Shown here piece after piece: positions 1 through 5,652 of a stretch of 5,832 bases of DNA. This stretch comes from Caryophanales bacterium UBA5732 (GTDB lineage Bacteria; Bacillota_I; Bacilli_A; Izemoplasmatales; Hujiaoplasmataceae). Positions within the stretch are counted from its first letter, which is position 1. Each line of letters begins with the position of its first letter. The DNA lies in the NCBI GenBank assembly GCA_002419445.1, contig DIGC01000021.1, positions 7,773-13,604 on the forward strand, read 5' to 3'. A model generated the notes under the pieces. The model worked only from the letters and a program-made list of their open reading frames with translations, searched no databases and had not been told where the DNA came from. The translations under genes and the position numbers were made by a program.

Positions 1-749
1 ATGGCACCATTACTAAATCGGTACATTACCATTGCTATATCTTCTGTGTCAATATCTTTTAATTCATATTCTGCATTTTGATTAGTTGTAAAAGTTTTAA
101 TTTCACCAATAGCTTTTTTTCTTTGAGGATAGACAGTCTTAAATTCAGCAAAGACTTCAACAATTAATTCGCCTGTTAAGTACTCTACTAAATCCATCCA
201 ATGAGAACCAATGTCAGCAACCGCTCTTGTCGATCCTGATTCTTTCGAATTCAAACGCCATGAATAATCCGTATCATATAATAACCAATCTTGAATATAA
301 TTCCCATTGATTGAAATCACATCGCCAATCTTGTTTTCACTAATGTATTTTTTTATAAAGATATTAGCTGGATATAAACGATTATGAAAATTAACCGCAT
401 TTATTAAATTCTTTTCCTTAGCTATAGCCACTAATTCTTCAGCTTCTTTAACGGTAAAAGTCATCGGTTTTTCTAAAACAACATTTACGTTATGTTCTAA
501 AGCATATTTGGCGATAGCAAAATGAGTATCATTTGGCGTACAAACATGAACGAAATCTAGTTCTACCTCATCGATTAACTTTTTATAATCAGAATAGGCA
601 AGATCGATGTGATTCTCATAAGCTTTTTTCTCGGCACCATACATATCGCATAATGCAACAACTTCAACATTTCCTAGTCTTCTCAAAGCTTCTATGTGAG
701 CTACTCCGATGAATCCAGATCCTACAACAGCAGTTTTAAATTTTTTCAT
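1..749 (-). CDS. Gfo/Idh/MocA-family NAD(P)-dependent oxidoreductase (partial; C-terminus beyond left edge)
   Basis: The minus-strand frame from ATG at 749 is open to the window edge and gives 249 residues. The family is usually about 330-390 residues, so roughly the last quarter to third is missing. Seen: an N-terminal Rossmann motif GSGFIG (G10, G12, G15); Asp35 at the end of the second strand (VALCD), which in Rossmann enzymes usually favours NAD over NADP; the family EKP motif (E93-K94-P95), with the conserved Lys; and DIGSHWMD (residues 179-186), where D179 and H183 match the family's catalytic Asp/His positions. The start is supported by AGAAGGAG 8 bases upstream. Family knowledge: these cytosolic enzymes oxidise or reduce a hydroxyl/keto group on sugars, inositols, sugar acids or related compounds. 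It is transcribed away from the lacI-transporter operon and has a LacI-type palindrome at its predicted start point, so it probably catabolises the imported compound (inference). The exact substrate is unknown; family assignment is near certain. Confidence 0.95.
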   Translation of the reverse strand, partial: MKKFKTAVVGSGFIGVAHIEALRRLGNVEVVALCDMYGAEKKAYENHIDLAYSDYKKLIDEVELDFVHVCTPNDTHFAIAKYALEHNVNVVLEKPMTFTVKEAEELVAIAKEKNLINAVNFHNRLYPANIFIKKYISENKIGDVISINGNYIQDWLLYDTDYSWRLNSKESGSTRAVADIGSHWMDLVEYLTGELIVEVFAEFKTVYPQRKKAIGEIKTFTTNQNAEYELKDIDTEDIAMVMYRFSNGA

Positions 750-757
750 ATTGCACA

Positions 758-765
758 CTCCTTCT
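758..765 (-). promoter_or_regulatory. Ribosome binding site of the oxidoreductase gene
   Basis: On the minus strand this reads AGAAGGAG, 8 bases upstream of the ATG at 749-747. It is a strong Shine-Dalgarno match at good spacing and fixes the start codon. Confidence 0.8.
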
Positions 766-781
766 ATTTAAACGTTTACAT
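766..781. promoter_or_regulatory. LacI-family operator O1 (oxidoreductase side)
   Basis: ATTTAAACGTTTACAT is a 16-bp palindrome around a central CG (773/774) with a single mismatched pair. It is the LacI-family type TGTAAACGTTTACA, differing only at the second base. It covers the predicted transcription start (about 779) of the minus-strand promoter, so a bound repressor would block initiation. The same bases also match the CcpA catabolite-repression (cre) consensus at 13 of 14 positions as I align it, so local LacI repressor, CcpA or both could bind. Confidence 0.72.
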
Positions 782-785
782 TTAT

Positions 786-814
786 ATTATACATAGTTGC
801 ATTTTTATTTGCAA
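786..814 (-). promoter_or_regulatory. Sigma-A-type promoter of the oxidoreductase gene
   Basis: On the minus strand a -35 element TTGCAA (814-809) is followed by 17 bases and a perfect -10 TATAAT (791-786). The predicted start near 779 leaves a leader of about 30 bases containing the ribosome binding site. The -35 matches the consensus at 4 of 6 positions, the -10 at 6 of 6. It faces away from the lacI promoter, with which it shares the intergenic region. Confidence 0.65.
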
Positions 815-841
815 ACTTTTTTATTTTTTTTATCAAAATAC

Positions 842-849
842 CGTTTACA
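842..849 (+). promoter_or_regulatory. Possible auxiliary operator half-site
   Basis: CGTTTACA here is identical to the right half of both full palindromes (773-780 and 893-900), in the same orientation. The left arm (AAAATACC) does not match, so this is a half-site at best. It lies just upstream of the lacI -35 box. It could be a weak auxiliary contact, a decayed operator or chance in AT-rich DNA. Confidence 0.3.
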
Positions 850-853
850 TGTC

Positions 854-881
854 TTGACAAAGGCTTTTTGTATGATATAAT
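854..881 (+). promoter_or_regulatory. Sigma-A-type promoter of the lacI-transporter operon
   Basis: A perfect -35 TTGACA (854-859), a 16-base spacer and a perfect -10 TATAAT (876-881). The predicted start is near 888, giving a leader of about 40 bases to the regulator's ATG at 928. No other convincing promoter is visible before the transporter genes, so this one probably serves the whole plus-strand operon. Confidence 0.8.
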
Positions 882-885
882 TATT

Positions 886-901
886 TTGTAATCGTTTACA
901 A
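886..901. promoter_or_regulatory. LacI-family operator O2 (lacI side)
   Basis: TTGTAATCGTTTACAA is a 16-bp palindrome around CG (893/894) with one mismatched pair, next to the centre. It overlaps the predicted start (+1) of the lacI promoter, the classic position for autorepression. Its centre is 120 bp from that of O1. It also matches the CcpA cre consensus at 13 of 14 positions, so the binding protein cannot be fixed by sequence alone. Confidence 0.75.
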
Positions 902-927
902 GAAATAATGGTTTTCGAGGTAATTAT

Positions 928-1923
928 ATGAATATTAAAGATATTGCAAAAATGTGCAATCTCTCTGTAGCCACTATTTCTCGGGTTATTAATAACGACC
1001 CAAAAGTAGCTGATTCGACAAGAAAAAAAGTTCTCACTGCGATTGATAAGTATAAATTCGTACCGAATATTACTGGTCGAAGTTTGAGAACTCAAAAAAG
1101 TAATAAAATCTTAGTTTTATTACCGACAATGTCGAATCAATTTTATTCGGAAATAATCCAAGGAATTGAAGAGACTGCTGAAGAAAAAGGTTATGCAATC
1201 TTAGTTGCAGTAACAAATCTTCAGGAGCACCAAGAAATTAAATATCTTCATATGTTAAGAATGAAACATGTTGATGGTTGCATTAGTCTTTTTAATACCC
1301 TTGATTCTGAAGCAATTTCCAGTTTAGCTAAAAATTATCCTTTCGTTCAATGCTGCGAACCAACTATGGGCGCAGATGTATCTAGCGTTGAAATAAATAA
1401 CCGACAAGCTGTTTATGATGTCGTTAAACAATTCATTAACAGAGGACATAAAACCATTGGCATGATCAGCGGAGAATATTATAAGTCATCTGAACTAGGT
1501 AGAGAAACAGGTTATAAAGATGCTTTAAATGATTTTGGTTTAAAATTCGACAAAAATCTTTTGGTAAAAAATTTCTATCGTTATGAAGATGGATCAGTTG
1601 GTGCTAAAAAGTTGATGTCAAACAATCCAAAACCTACGGCAATAGTCTGTGCTTCTGACTCATTAGCATTAGGGGCGACAAGCTATTTAAAATCACAAGG
1701 ATTAATAGTAGGAAAAGACATTTGCGTTATGGGCTTTGACAATACAGCGATAACAATGTATACAAGTCCAACTATTTCTTCTATCAATCAACCGCGTTAC
1801 GATTTAGGAAAAGAATCTTTTAAATTATTATATGAAAAACTTCTGGATATTAATTCCACTAACAAAAAGATTATTTTACCTTATCAAATCATCCACCGCG
1901 AATCAACTGGATGTAAACCTTAA
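928..1923 (+). CDS. LacI-family transcriptional regulator (sugar-responsive repressor)
   Basis: 331 residues, the usual full length for the family. An N-terminal LacI helix-turn-helix spans about residues 4-23, with recognition helix SVATISRVINN (13-23), the same type as in CcpA. A hinge-helix segment TGRSLRTQ (49-56) follows, with Leu53 at the position that inserts into the central CG step in known members. From about residue 60 there is a periplasmic-binding-protein-like effector domain (KILVLLPTMSNQFYSEIIQGIE, cut here to KILVLLPTMSNQFYS), with later family landmarks CASDSLALGA (241-250) and VMGFDN (267-272). The ATG at 928 is preceded by GAGG 7 bases upstream, a moderate ribosome binding site; an upstream ATG at 908 is out of frame. 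As first gene of the operon, with a palindrome at its own promoter start, it probably autorepresses and controls the divergent dehydrogenase. The effector is unknown, but is likely the imported sugar or a derivative. Confidence 0.95.
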   Translation: MNIKDIAKMCNLSVATISRVINNDPKVADSTRKKVLTAIDKYKFVPNITGRSLRTQKSNKILVLLPTMSNQFYSEIIQGIEETAEEKGYAILVAVTNLQEHQEIKYLHMLRMKHVDGCISLFNTLDSEAISSLAKNYPFVQCCEPTMGADVSSVEINNRQAVYDVVKQFINRGHKTIGMISGEYYKSSELGRETGYKDALNDFGLKFDKNLLVKNFYRYEDGSVGAKKLMSNNPKPTAIVCASDSLALGATSYLKSQGLIVGKDICVMGFDNTAITMYTSPTISSINQPRYDLGKESFKLLYEKLLDINSTNKKIILPYQIIHRESTGCKP

Positions 1924-1928
1924 TTAGC

Positions 1929-1951
1929 TTTTTATTTTTGAAAAATAAAAA
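1929..1951 (+). other. A/T-only inverted repeat between lacI and the binding-protein gene
   Basis: Eleven T/A bases (1929-1939) are mirrored by their exact complement at 1941-1951 around a single G. The RNA could fold into a stem of about 10 A-U pairs, but with no G-C pairs and no following T-tract it is not a normal terminator. It could be a weak pause or stability element, or just low-complexity AT sequence. The rest of the 66-base gap is A-rich and shows no clear promoter or operator. Confidence 0.3.
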
Positions 1952-1970
1952 TACAAAAAATACAAAATTT

Positions 1971-1976
1971 AGGAGG
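1971..1976 (+). promoter_or_regulatory. Strong ribosome binding site of the binding-protein gene
   Basis: AGGAGG is a perfect Shine-Dalgarno core. It sits only 4 bases before an in-frame TTG (1981) and 13 bases before the ATG (1990), so it does not settle the start: the TTG is rather near and the ATG rather far. Confidence 0.75.
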
Positions 1977-1989
1977 AAATTTGTACAAA

Positions 1990-2991
1990 ATGAAAAAATT
2001 TATTACTGTATTATTAATGTTGTTTGCCGTTGTTGCTTTAGCAGCTTGTAACGGTGAAAGTGACACAAAAGAAATCGCTGTTATCATGCCAAGTGCTGAC
2101 CACGGTTTCCTAGGGGAAAGTATTAACCACGCTGAAGCAGCTACTGAAAGATTAGCTGAAGAATATGGATATGAATTCCAATTCTTAATTTCTGACGACA
2201 TTGTTGAACAAGCTTCACAAATCGACAAAGTTATCGCAGATGGTGTTGATGTTGTTGTTTTATGGCCACATAATGGTGACGAATTAAAATCAGCAGCTCA
2301 AGCAATCTTAGATGCAGAAATTCCACTAATCATTTATGACCGTTTAATCAGTGATTTCGATGAAACTGCTGAATTATTAGGTGATAACGTAACTATCGGT
2401 GAAGAAACTGGCGAATATTTCAATACATATTTCGCAACTGAGTTAGCAGCTGGCGAAGTTAACATTCTTGAATTCAAGGGTGACAACTCAAGCGTTCCTA
2501 CTCAAAGATCTGATGGTTTCTGGTCAACAGCTGATGACAATTTTGTTAAATTCCAAGAATGGTCAACAAACTGGAGCAAAGACACAGCACAAGATCAAAT
2601 GGAAACATTCTTAACAACTGCTACACAAGCTGAAGTTGAATCAATCAAAGCAATCTTCACACATGACGCTGAAGTTGCAGCTGGTGTTTTAGCAGCTTTA
2701 GAAGGCTACACAGGAACTTATACAATTAACGTTGAATTAGTATCTGCAGTTAGTGCTTCAAGAGAATTATTAGCTTTATTTGATCATTACGAAGCTTTAG
2801 GAATTAACCAAGTAGTATATTCTTTCTCACCAGCAATGGTAGTTGACGCTATTCAATTAGGTATCGACGTACTTGAAGGTGAAACTGTTAGTGGACAATA
2901 TTTAGTTCCAACAGAAATGGTAGACAACTCTAACTATGAAGCTTTCATGGAAGGTCCAGTTTACACATTAAGATATTCTTTAGAAGACTAA
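1990..2991 (+). CDS. Sugar ABC transporter substrate-binding lipoprotein (RbsB/XylF type)
   Basis: 333 residues from the ATG, typical for the family. A lipoprotein signal peptide (MKK, then a hydrophobic stretch) ends in the lipobox LAAC, so Cys20 should be lipidated and the protein anchored outside the membrane. The mature part is a two-lobe sugar-binding fold: IAVIMPSADHGFLGESI at the start of lobe one, VDVVVLWPHNGDEL (86-99), IPLIIYDRLI (111-120) and GDNVTIGEETGEYF (131-144). These recall XylF/ChvE-type proteins (NG in the third strand loop, YDR, DN...GE). The later segments FTHDAEVAAGVLAALE (223-238) and VELVSAVSASRE (248-259) depart from the usual NDxxAxG and GxDG patterns, so ligand contacts may differ. 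TTG at 1981 would add three residues (M-Y-K); ATG is preferred because the signal peptide then has the common MKK start, but both are possible. Leu codons are nearly all TTA, unlike the ATPase and permease genes, as in highly expressed genes. The substrate is undetermined. Confidence 0.93.
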   Translation: MKKFITVLLMLFAVVALAACNGESDTKEIAVIMPSADHGFLGESINHAEAATERLAEEYGYEFQFLISDDIVEQASQIDKVIADGVDVVVLWPHNGDELKSAAQAILDAEIPLIIYDRLISDFDETAELLGDNVTIGEETGEYFNTYFATELAAGEVNILEFKGDNSSVPTQRSDGFWSTADDNFVKFQEWSTNWSKDTAQDQMETFLTTATQAEVESIKAIFTHDAEVAAGVLAALEGYTGTYTINVELVSAVSASRELLALFDHYEALGINQVVYSFSPAMVVDAIQLGIDVLEGETVSGQYLVPTEMVDNSNYEAFMEGPVYTLRYSLED

Positions 2992-3005
2992 GAATAAAAT
3001 GATTT

Positions 3006-3042
3006 AGAGCTAGCCGGTTAGATTGTCTCTAGCCGGCTCTCT
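3006..3042 (+). other. GC-rich hairpin between binding-protein and ATPase genes (processing/attenuation element)
   Basis: AGCCGGTTAGA (3012-3022) pairs with TCTAGCCGGCT (3028-3038) across a 5-base loop: 11 pairs including one G-U. After a 2-base bulge, AGAG (3006-3009) pairs with CTCT (3039-3042). It is a conspicuous GC island in AT-rich DNA. It starts 15 bases after the stop codon and is followed by TATATC rather than a T-run, so it is unlikely to be a full terminator. In comparable transporter operons such hairpins protect the upstream mRNA or cause partial termination, so that the binding protein is made in excess over the membrane parts; that role is inferred here. Confidence 0.65.
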
Positions 3043-3075
3043 TATATCAAAATTTGACAAGTGGATGTGATGTAA

Positions 3076-4572
3076 ATGGTAGTTGAATTTAAAAATATCT
3101 ATAAAAATTTTGGTGCTGTTCAAGCCTTACAAGACGTATCTTTTTCCATTGGTGAAGCTGAAATACATGGTTTGTTAGGTGAAAACGGCGCAGGTAAAAG
3201 CACCCTAATGAATATTTTAGGGGGAGTTTTGTCGCCGACAAGTGGAACCATTGTTATTGACGGAACTAGTTATAGCCATCTCACACCTCACCAAGCTGTT
3301 GAATTGGGAATTAGTTTTATTCATCAAGAATTAAATCTTGTCAATGATTTACGCGTATTCGAAAATCTATTTATTAACCGAGAACTGACAATTGCTAAAA
3401 TCTATCTTGATAAAAAAGAAATGATTAGAAAATCTCATGAAGTATTTAAAAGGATGAATATAAATATTGATCCGACTCTTCATGTCAGAGAACTGGATAC
3501 TCTGGAAAAACAACTAGTGGAAATAGCGCGTGCTATTTTGTTTGAAACAAAACTCATCATTATGGATGAGCCTACTACTGCACTTACAGATAAAGAAATC
3601 AACAACTTATTCACAATCATGAGAGATTTAAAGAACAATGGTATTAGTTGTATCTATATCTCTCACAAAATGCCTGAACTATTTGCGGTTTGCGATAAAT
3701 ATACCGTTCTTAGAGATGGCAAATTCATCGATTCCGGCTTCTTCAAAGATATCGATGAAAACCGTGCTACTGAACTTTTAGTAGGACGTAAAATTATTGA
3801 AGACAAAGATATTCACCGCGCTCAACTAGATACGGAAACCGTATTTGAAGTCCAAAACATTAGTTGTCCGCCATATTTCAAAAACATCTCCTTCTCCGTT
3901 AAAAAAGGTGAAGTTGTAGCGATTACCGGTTTATTCGGTGATGGCAGAGGCGAACTCAGTGAAGCACTATTTGGAGCACGAAAACTCACAAACGGAAAAA
4001 TCTTTAAAAACGGAAAACAATTAAATTTATCTTCGATAAAACATGTGATGAAATCTGGCATTGGTATGATTCCAAGAAATAGAAAAGAAAGATCTATTAT
4101 TAAAGATATGAATATTCTCAATAATGTTTCTATCGCTCATTTCAATGCAAAACATAAAAAATTCTTGATTAGCACTAATGAAGAAATTAAAAGATTCGAA
4201 AAAAATCAAAAAATCACCAACATTAAAGCCAATTCGCCTAAAGACCCGATTACTTCCTTATCCGGTGGTAACCAACAAAAAGTTATCTTTGCTCGTTGGT
4301 TTGAACTTGACTCAGATGTTTATTTACTGGATAATCCGACTCAAGGTATTGATGTCGGGGCTAAGTTTGAAATTTATAAGTTAATTAATTATTTAGCCGA
4401 ACAAGGAAAAAGCATTATTGTTTTTTCTTCCGAGTTTCCAGAAATTTACAAAATCAGTCACCGCTGTATCATTATGTACCGAGGTGAAATTAATAAAGTA
4501 ATGAATCATGATGAACTTAACGAAGTAGATATGATGTTTTATTCTACCGGTTCAAATCGAAAGGAGTCATAA
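3076..4572 (+). CDS. Sugar ABC transporter ATP-binding protein, two fused ATPase domains (RbsA/MglA/XylG type)
   Basis: 498 residues, the usual size of the tandem-domain CUT2 ATPase. First domain: Walker A GENGAGKST (35-43), Q-loop Gln84, Walker B LIIMDEP with D164/E165, and H-loop His197 in YISHKM. Its signature is degenerate: LDTLEKQ (140-146) instead of LSGGQ. Second domain: Walker A degenerate, GLFGDGRGEL (285-294) without Lys-Ser/Thr, as is normal for this family's second half; canonical signature LSGGNQQK (395-402); Walker B LLDNPTQGID (417-426) with Asn420 where the catalytic Glu usually is; Ser452 at the H-loop position. It should energise import from the cytoplasmic face of the permease. 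It starts 84 bases after the binding-protein gene. The preceding GGATGTGAT is an imperfect ribosome site, and ATG and GTG triplets just upstream run into stops, so 3076 is the start. It ends one base before the permease gene. Confidence 0.95.
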   Translation: MVVEFKNIYKNFGAVQALQDVSFSIGEAEIHGLLGENGAGKSTLMNILGGVLSPTSGTIVIDGTSYSHLTPHQAVELGISFIHQELNLVNDLRVFENLFINRELTIAKIYLDKKEMIRKSHEVFKRMNINIDPTLHVRELDTLEKQLVEIARAILFETKLIIMDEPTTALTDKEINNLFTIMRDLKNNGISCIYISHKMPELFAVCDKYTVLRDGKFIDSGFFKDIDENRATELLVGRKIIEDKDIHRAQLDTETVFEVQNISCPPYFKNISFSVKKGEVVAITGLFGDGRGELSEALFGARKLTNGKIFKNGKQLNLSSIKHVMKSGIGMIPRNRKERSIIKDMNILNNVSIAHFNAKHKKFLISTNEEIKRFEKNQKITNIKANSPKDPITSLSGGNQQKVIFARWFELDSDVYLLDNPTQGIDVGAKFEIYKLINYLAEQGKSIIVFSSEFPEIYKISHRCIIMYRGEINKVMNHDELNEVDMMFYSTGSNRKES

Positions 4573-4573
4573 A

Positions 4574-5590
4574 ATGTCGGAAAAAACCTTAACTAAAGAA
4601 AAGTTTAAAGAATTTATGAAAATTAAGGGTTGGCCTTTTCTAAAAAACATTTTAATCAATCACAATTATGTAGTTTCACTTATCCTTCTCTTAATTATCG
4701 GTAGAATTGCCAGTTCTAACTTCTTAACTTTCGCCAATATCACTAACCTTGTTAAATCTTCTACTTTTATCGGTATTATCGCCTTAGGGATGACTTTGGT
4801 CATTATCTCCGGTAACATCGACTTATCCGTAGGATCGATCTTAGGCTTAACCGCAGCTAATACCGCAATCATGTTCAATAACACTCACAGTATTATACTT
4901 AGTCTTTTATATGCGATTGTAGTCGGTACTTTATTAGGCTTTATCAATGGTTTCTTCATTGGAAAAGCAAAAGTCGCCTCCTTCATTGTGACCTTGGCCA
5001 CAATGGCTGCCTTTAGATCTTTAACCGTCCAACAAGGACAAGGTGGCCCGATTTTAATTAATCAAGAAGCTTATTACTCAATTCTCAGAGGCTTAGGTTA
5101 CGGTACATTCTTAAATATTCCTTACTTAGTATGGATTTTCGTTACAATTGTTATCTTAATGATTCTCTTGATGACCAAAACCAAATTCGGACGTTATGTC
5201 TACGCGGTTGGCTCAAATGAAAAAGCCGCTAAATTAAGCGGTATCAACGTTGATCGTATCAAAATCTACATTTACTCATTAACCGGGCTTCTAACCGGTA
5301 TTGCATCATTCCTCTACGTTGCGAGATTCGGTTCAGTCGATACGGCTACAGCCGGTAAATCATTTGAACTTGACGCAATCGCCGCAGTCGCTATCGGCGG
5401 AACTTCAATGGCCGGCGGAAAAGGTTTTATCCAAGGTACTTTCTTCGGAATCATCGTCCTTTACTCAATTGACTCTGTCCTCTCGGCTTTAAGAGTACCG
5501 GCATTCGTCAATGATTTAATTAAAGGTATTTTAATTCTCGGAGCGGTATTACTACAAAAAGTCTTGAACAATCGAAAAGCTAATAATTAG
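4574..5590 (+). CDS. Sugar ABC transporter permease (RbsC type)
   Basis: 338 residues, a normal length for CUT2 permeases. After a charged cytoplasmic N-terminus (about 1-28), hydrophobic segments recur to the C-terminus, about 8-10 in all, for example near 31-47, 63-79, 107-130, 183-200, 231-250, 284-300 and 313-328. Family landmarks are GNIDLSVGS (80-88), the cytoplasmic ATPase-contact loop with FGRYVYAVGSNEKAAKLSGI (205-224), and GGTSMAGGKG (275-284). A good ribosome site AAGGAG (4561-4566) lies inside the end of the ATPase gene, 7 bases before the ATG, and only one base separates the ATPase stop from this start, so the two are probably translationally coupled. As the only permease in the operon it is expected to form a homodimeric channel. 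The gene uses more GC-ending codons (ATC, ACC, GGC) than the binding-protein gene; this probably reflects different expression levels rather than transfer. Confidence 0.95.
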   Translation: MSEKTLTKEKFKEFMKIKGWPFLKNILINHNYVVSLILLLIIGRIASSNFLTFANITNLVKSSTFIGIIALGMTLVIISGNIDLSVGSILGLTAANTAIMFNNTHSIILSLLYAIVVGTLLGFINGFFIGKAKVASFIVTLATMAAFRSLTVQQGQGGPILINQEAYYSILRGLGYGTFLNIPYLVWIFVTIVILMILLMTKTKFGRYVYAVGSNEKAAKLSGINVDRIKIYIYSLTGLLTGIASFLYVARFGSVDTATAGKSFELDAIAAVAIGGTSMAGGKGFIQGTFFGIIVLYSIDSVLSALRVPAFVNDLIKGILILGAVLLQKVLNNRKANN

Positions 5591-5624
5591 CTTAAATATC
5601 ATCTCTTTTCCCTTATATTAAGAG

Positions 5625-5651
5625 AAAGACTGGAAATTTTCCAGTCTTTTT
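5625..5651 (+). terminator. Rho-independent terminator of the transporter operon, probably bidirectional
   Basis: AAAGACTGG (5625-5633) pairs with CCAGTCTTT (5641-5649), optionally extended by A-T pairs into the AAATTTT loop, and the stem runs into TTTTT (5647-5651). It lies 34 bases after the permease stop. On the minus strand the same stem is followed by TTTCTCTT, and the stop of the converging right-hand ORF is only a few bases away, so it probably ends transcripts from both sides. Confidence 0.85.
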
Positions 5652-5652
5652 C

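Noticed and set aside
805..1095. 96-codon open frame on the minus strand
   Set aside because: It runs antisense across the lacI start and promoter, has no ribosome site or family features, and overlaps a certain gene.
1938..1966. TTGAAA...TACAAA as a promoter for the binding-protein gene
   Set aside because: The -10 matches at only 4 of 6 and the start would fall inside the Shine-Dalgarno sequence, leaving no usable leader.
1932..2228. 98-codon open frame on the minus strand under the binding-protein gene
   Set aside because: It is antisense to the signal peptide and first lobe of a clear lipoprotein gene; its composition is what such a shadow would give.
3006..3042. Hairpin as a full intrinsic terminator that would split the operon
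   Set aside because: No T-tract follows the stem (TATATC instead) and the downstream ATPase has no visible promoter of its own.
3054..3059. TTGACA just upstream of the ATPase gene as an internal promoter -35
   Set aside because: No acceptable -10 follows at 15-19 bases; the position would fall inside the ATPase start.
3822..4209. Two minus-strand open frames and a plus-strand out-of-frame one (4178-4384) inside the ATPase gene
   Set aside because: They overlap a conserved, intact ATPase sequence and have no independent start signals.
4176..4434. Degenerate second ATPase half as evidence of a decaying gene
   Set aside because: The frame is intact, LSGGNQQK is preserved, and a degenerate second Walker A is normal for functional CUT2 ATPases.
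4666..4884. 72-codon minus-strand frame in the permease gene
   Set aside because: Antisense shadow of the membrane segments of an intact permease.
5301..5492. 63-codon plus-strand out-of-frame ORF within the permease
   Set aside because: It lies in another frame of a conserved coding region and lacks a ribosome site.
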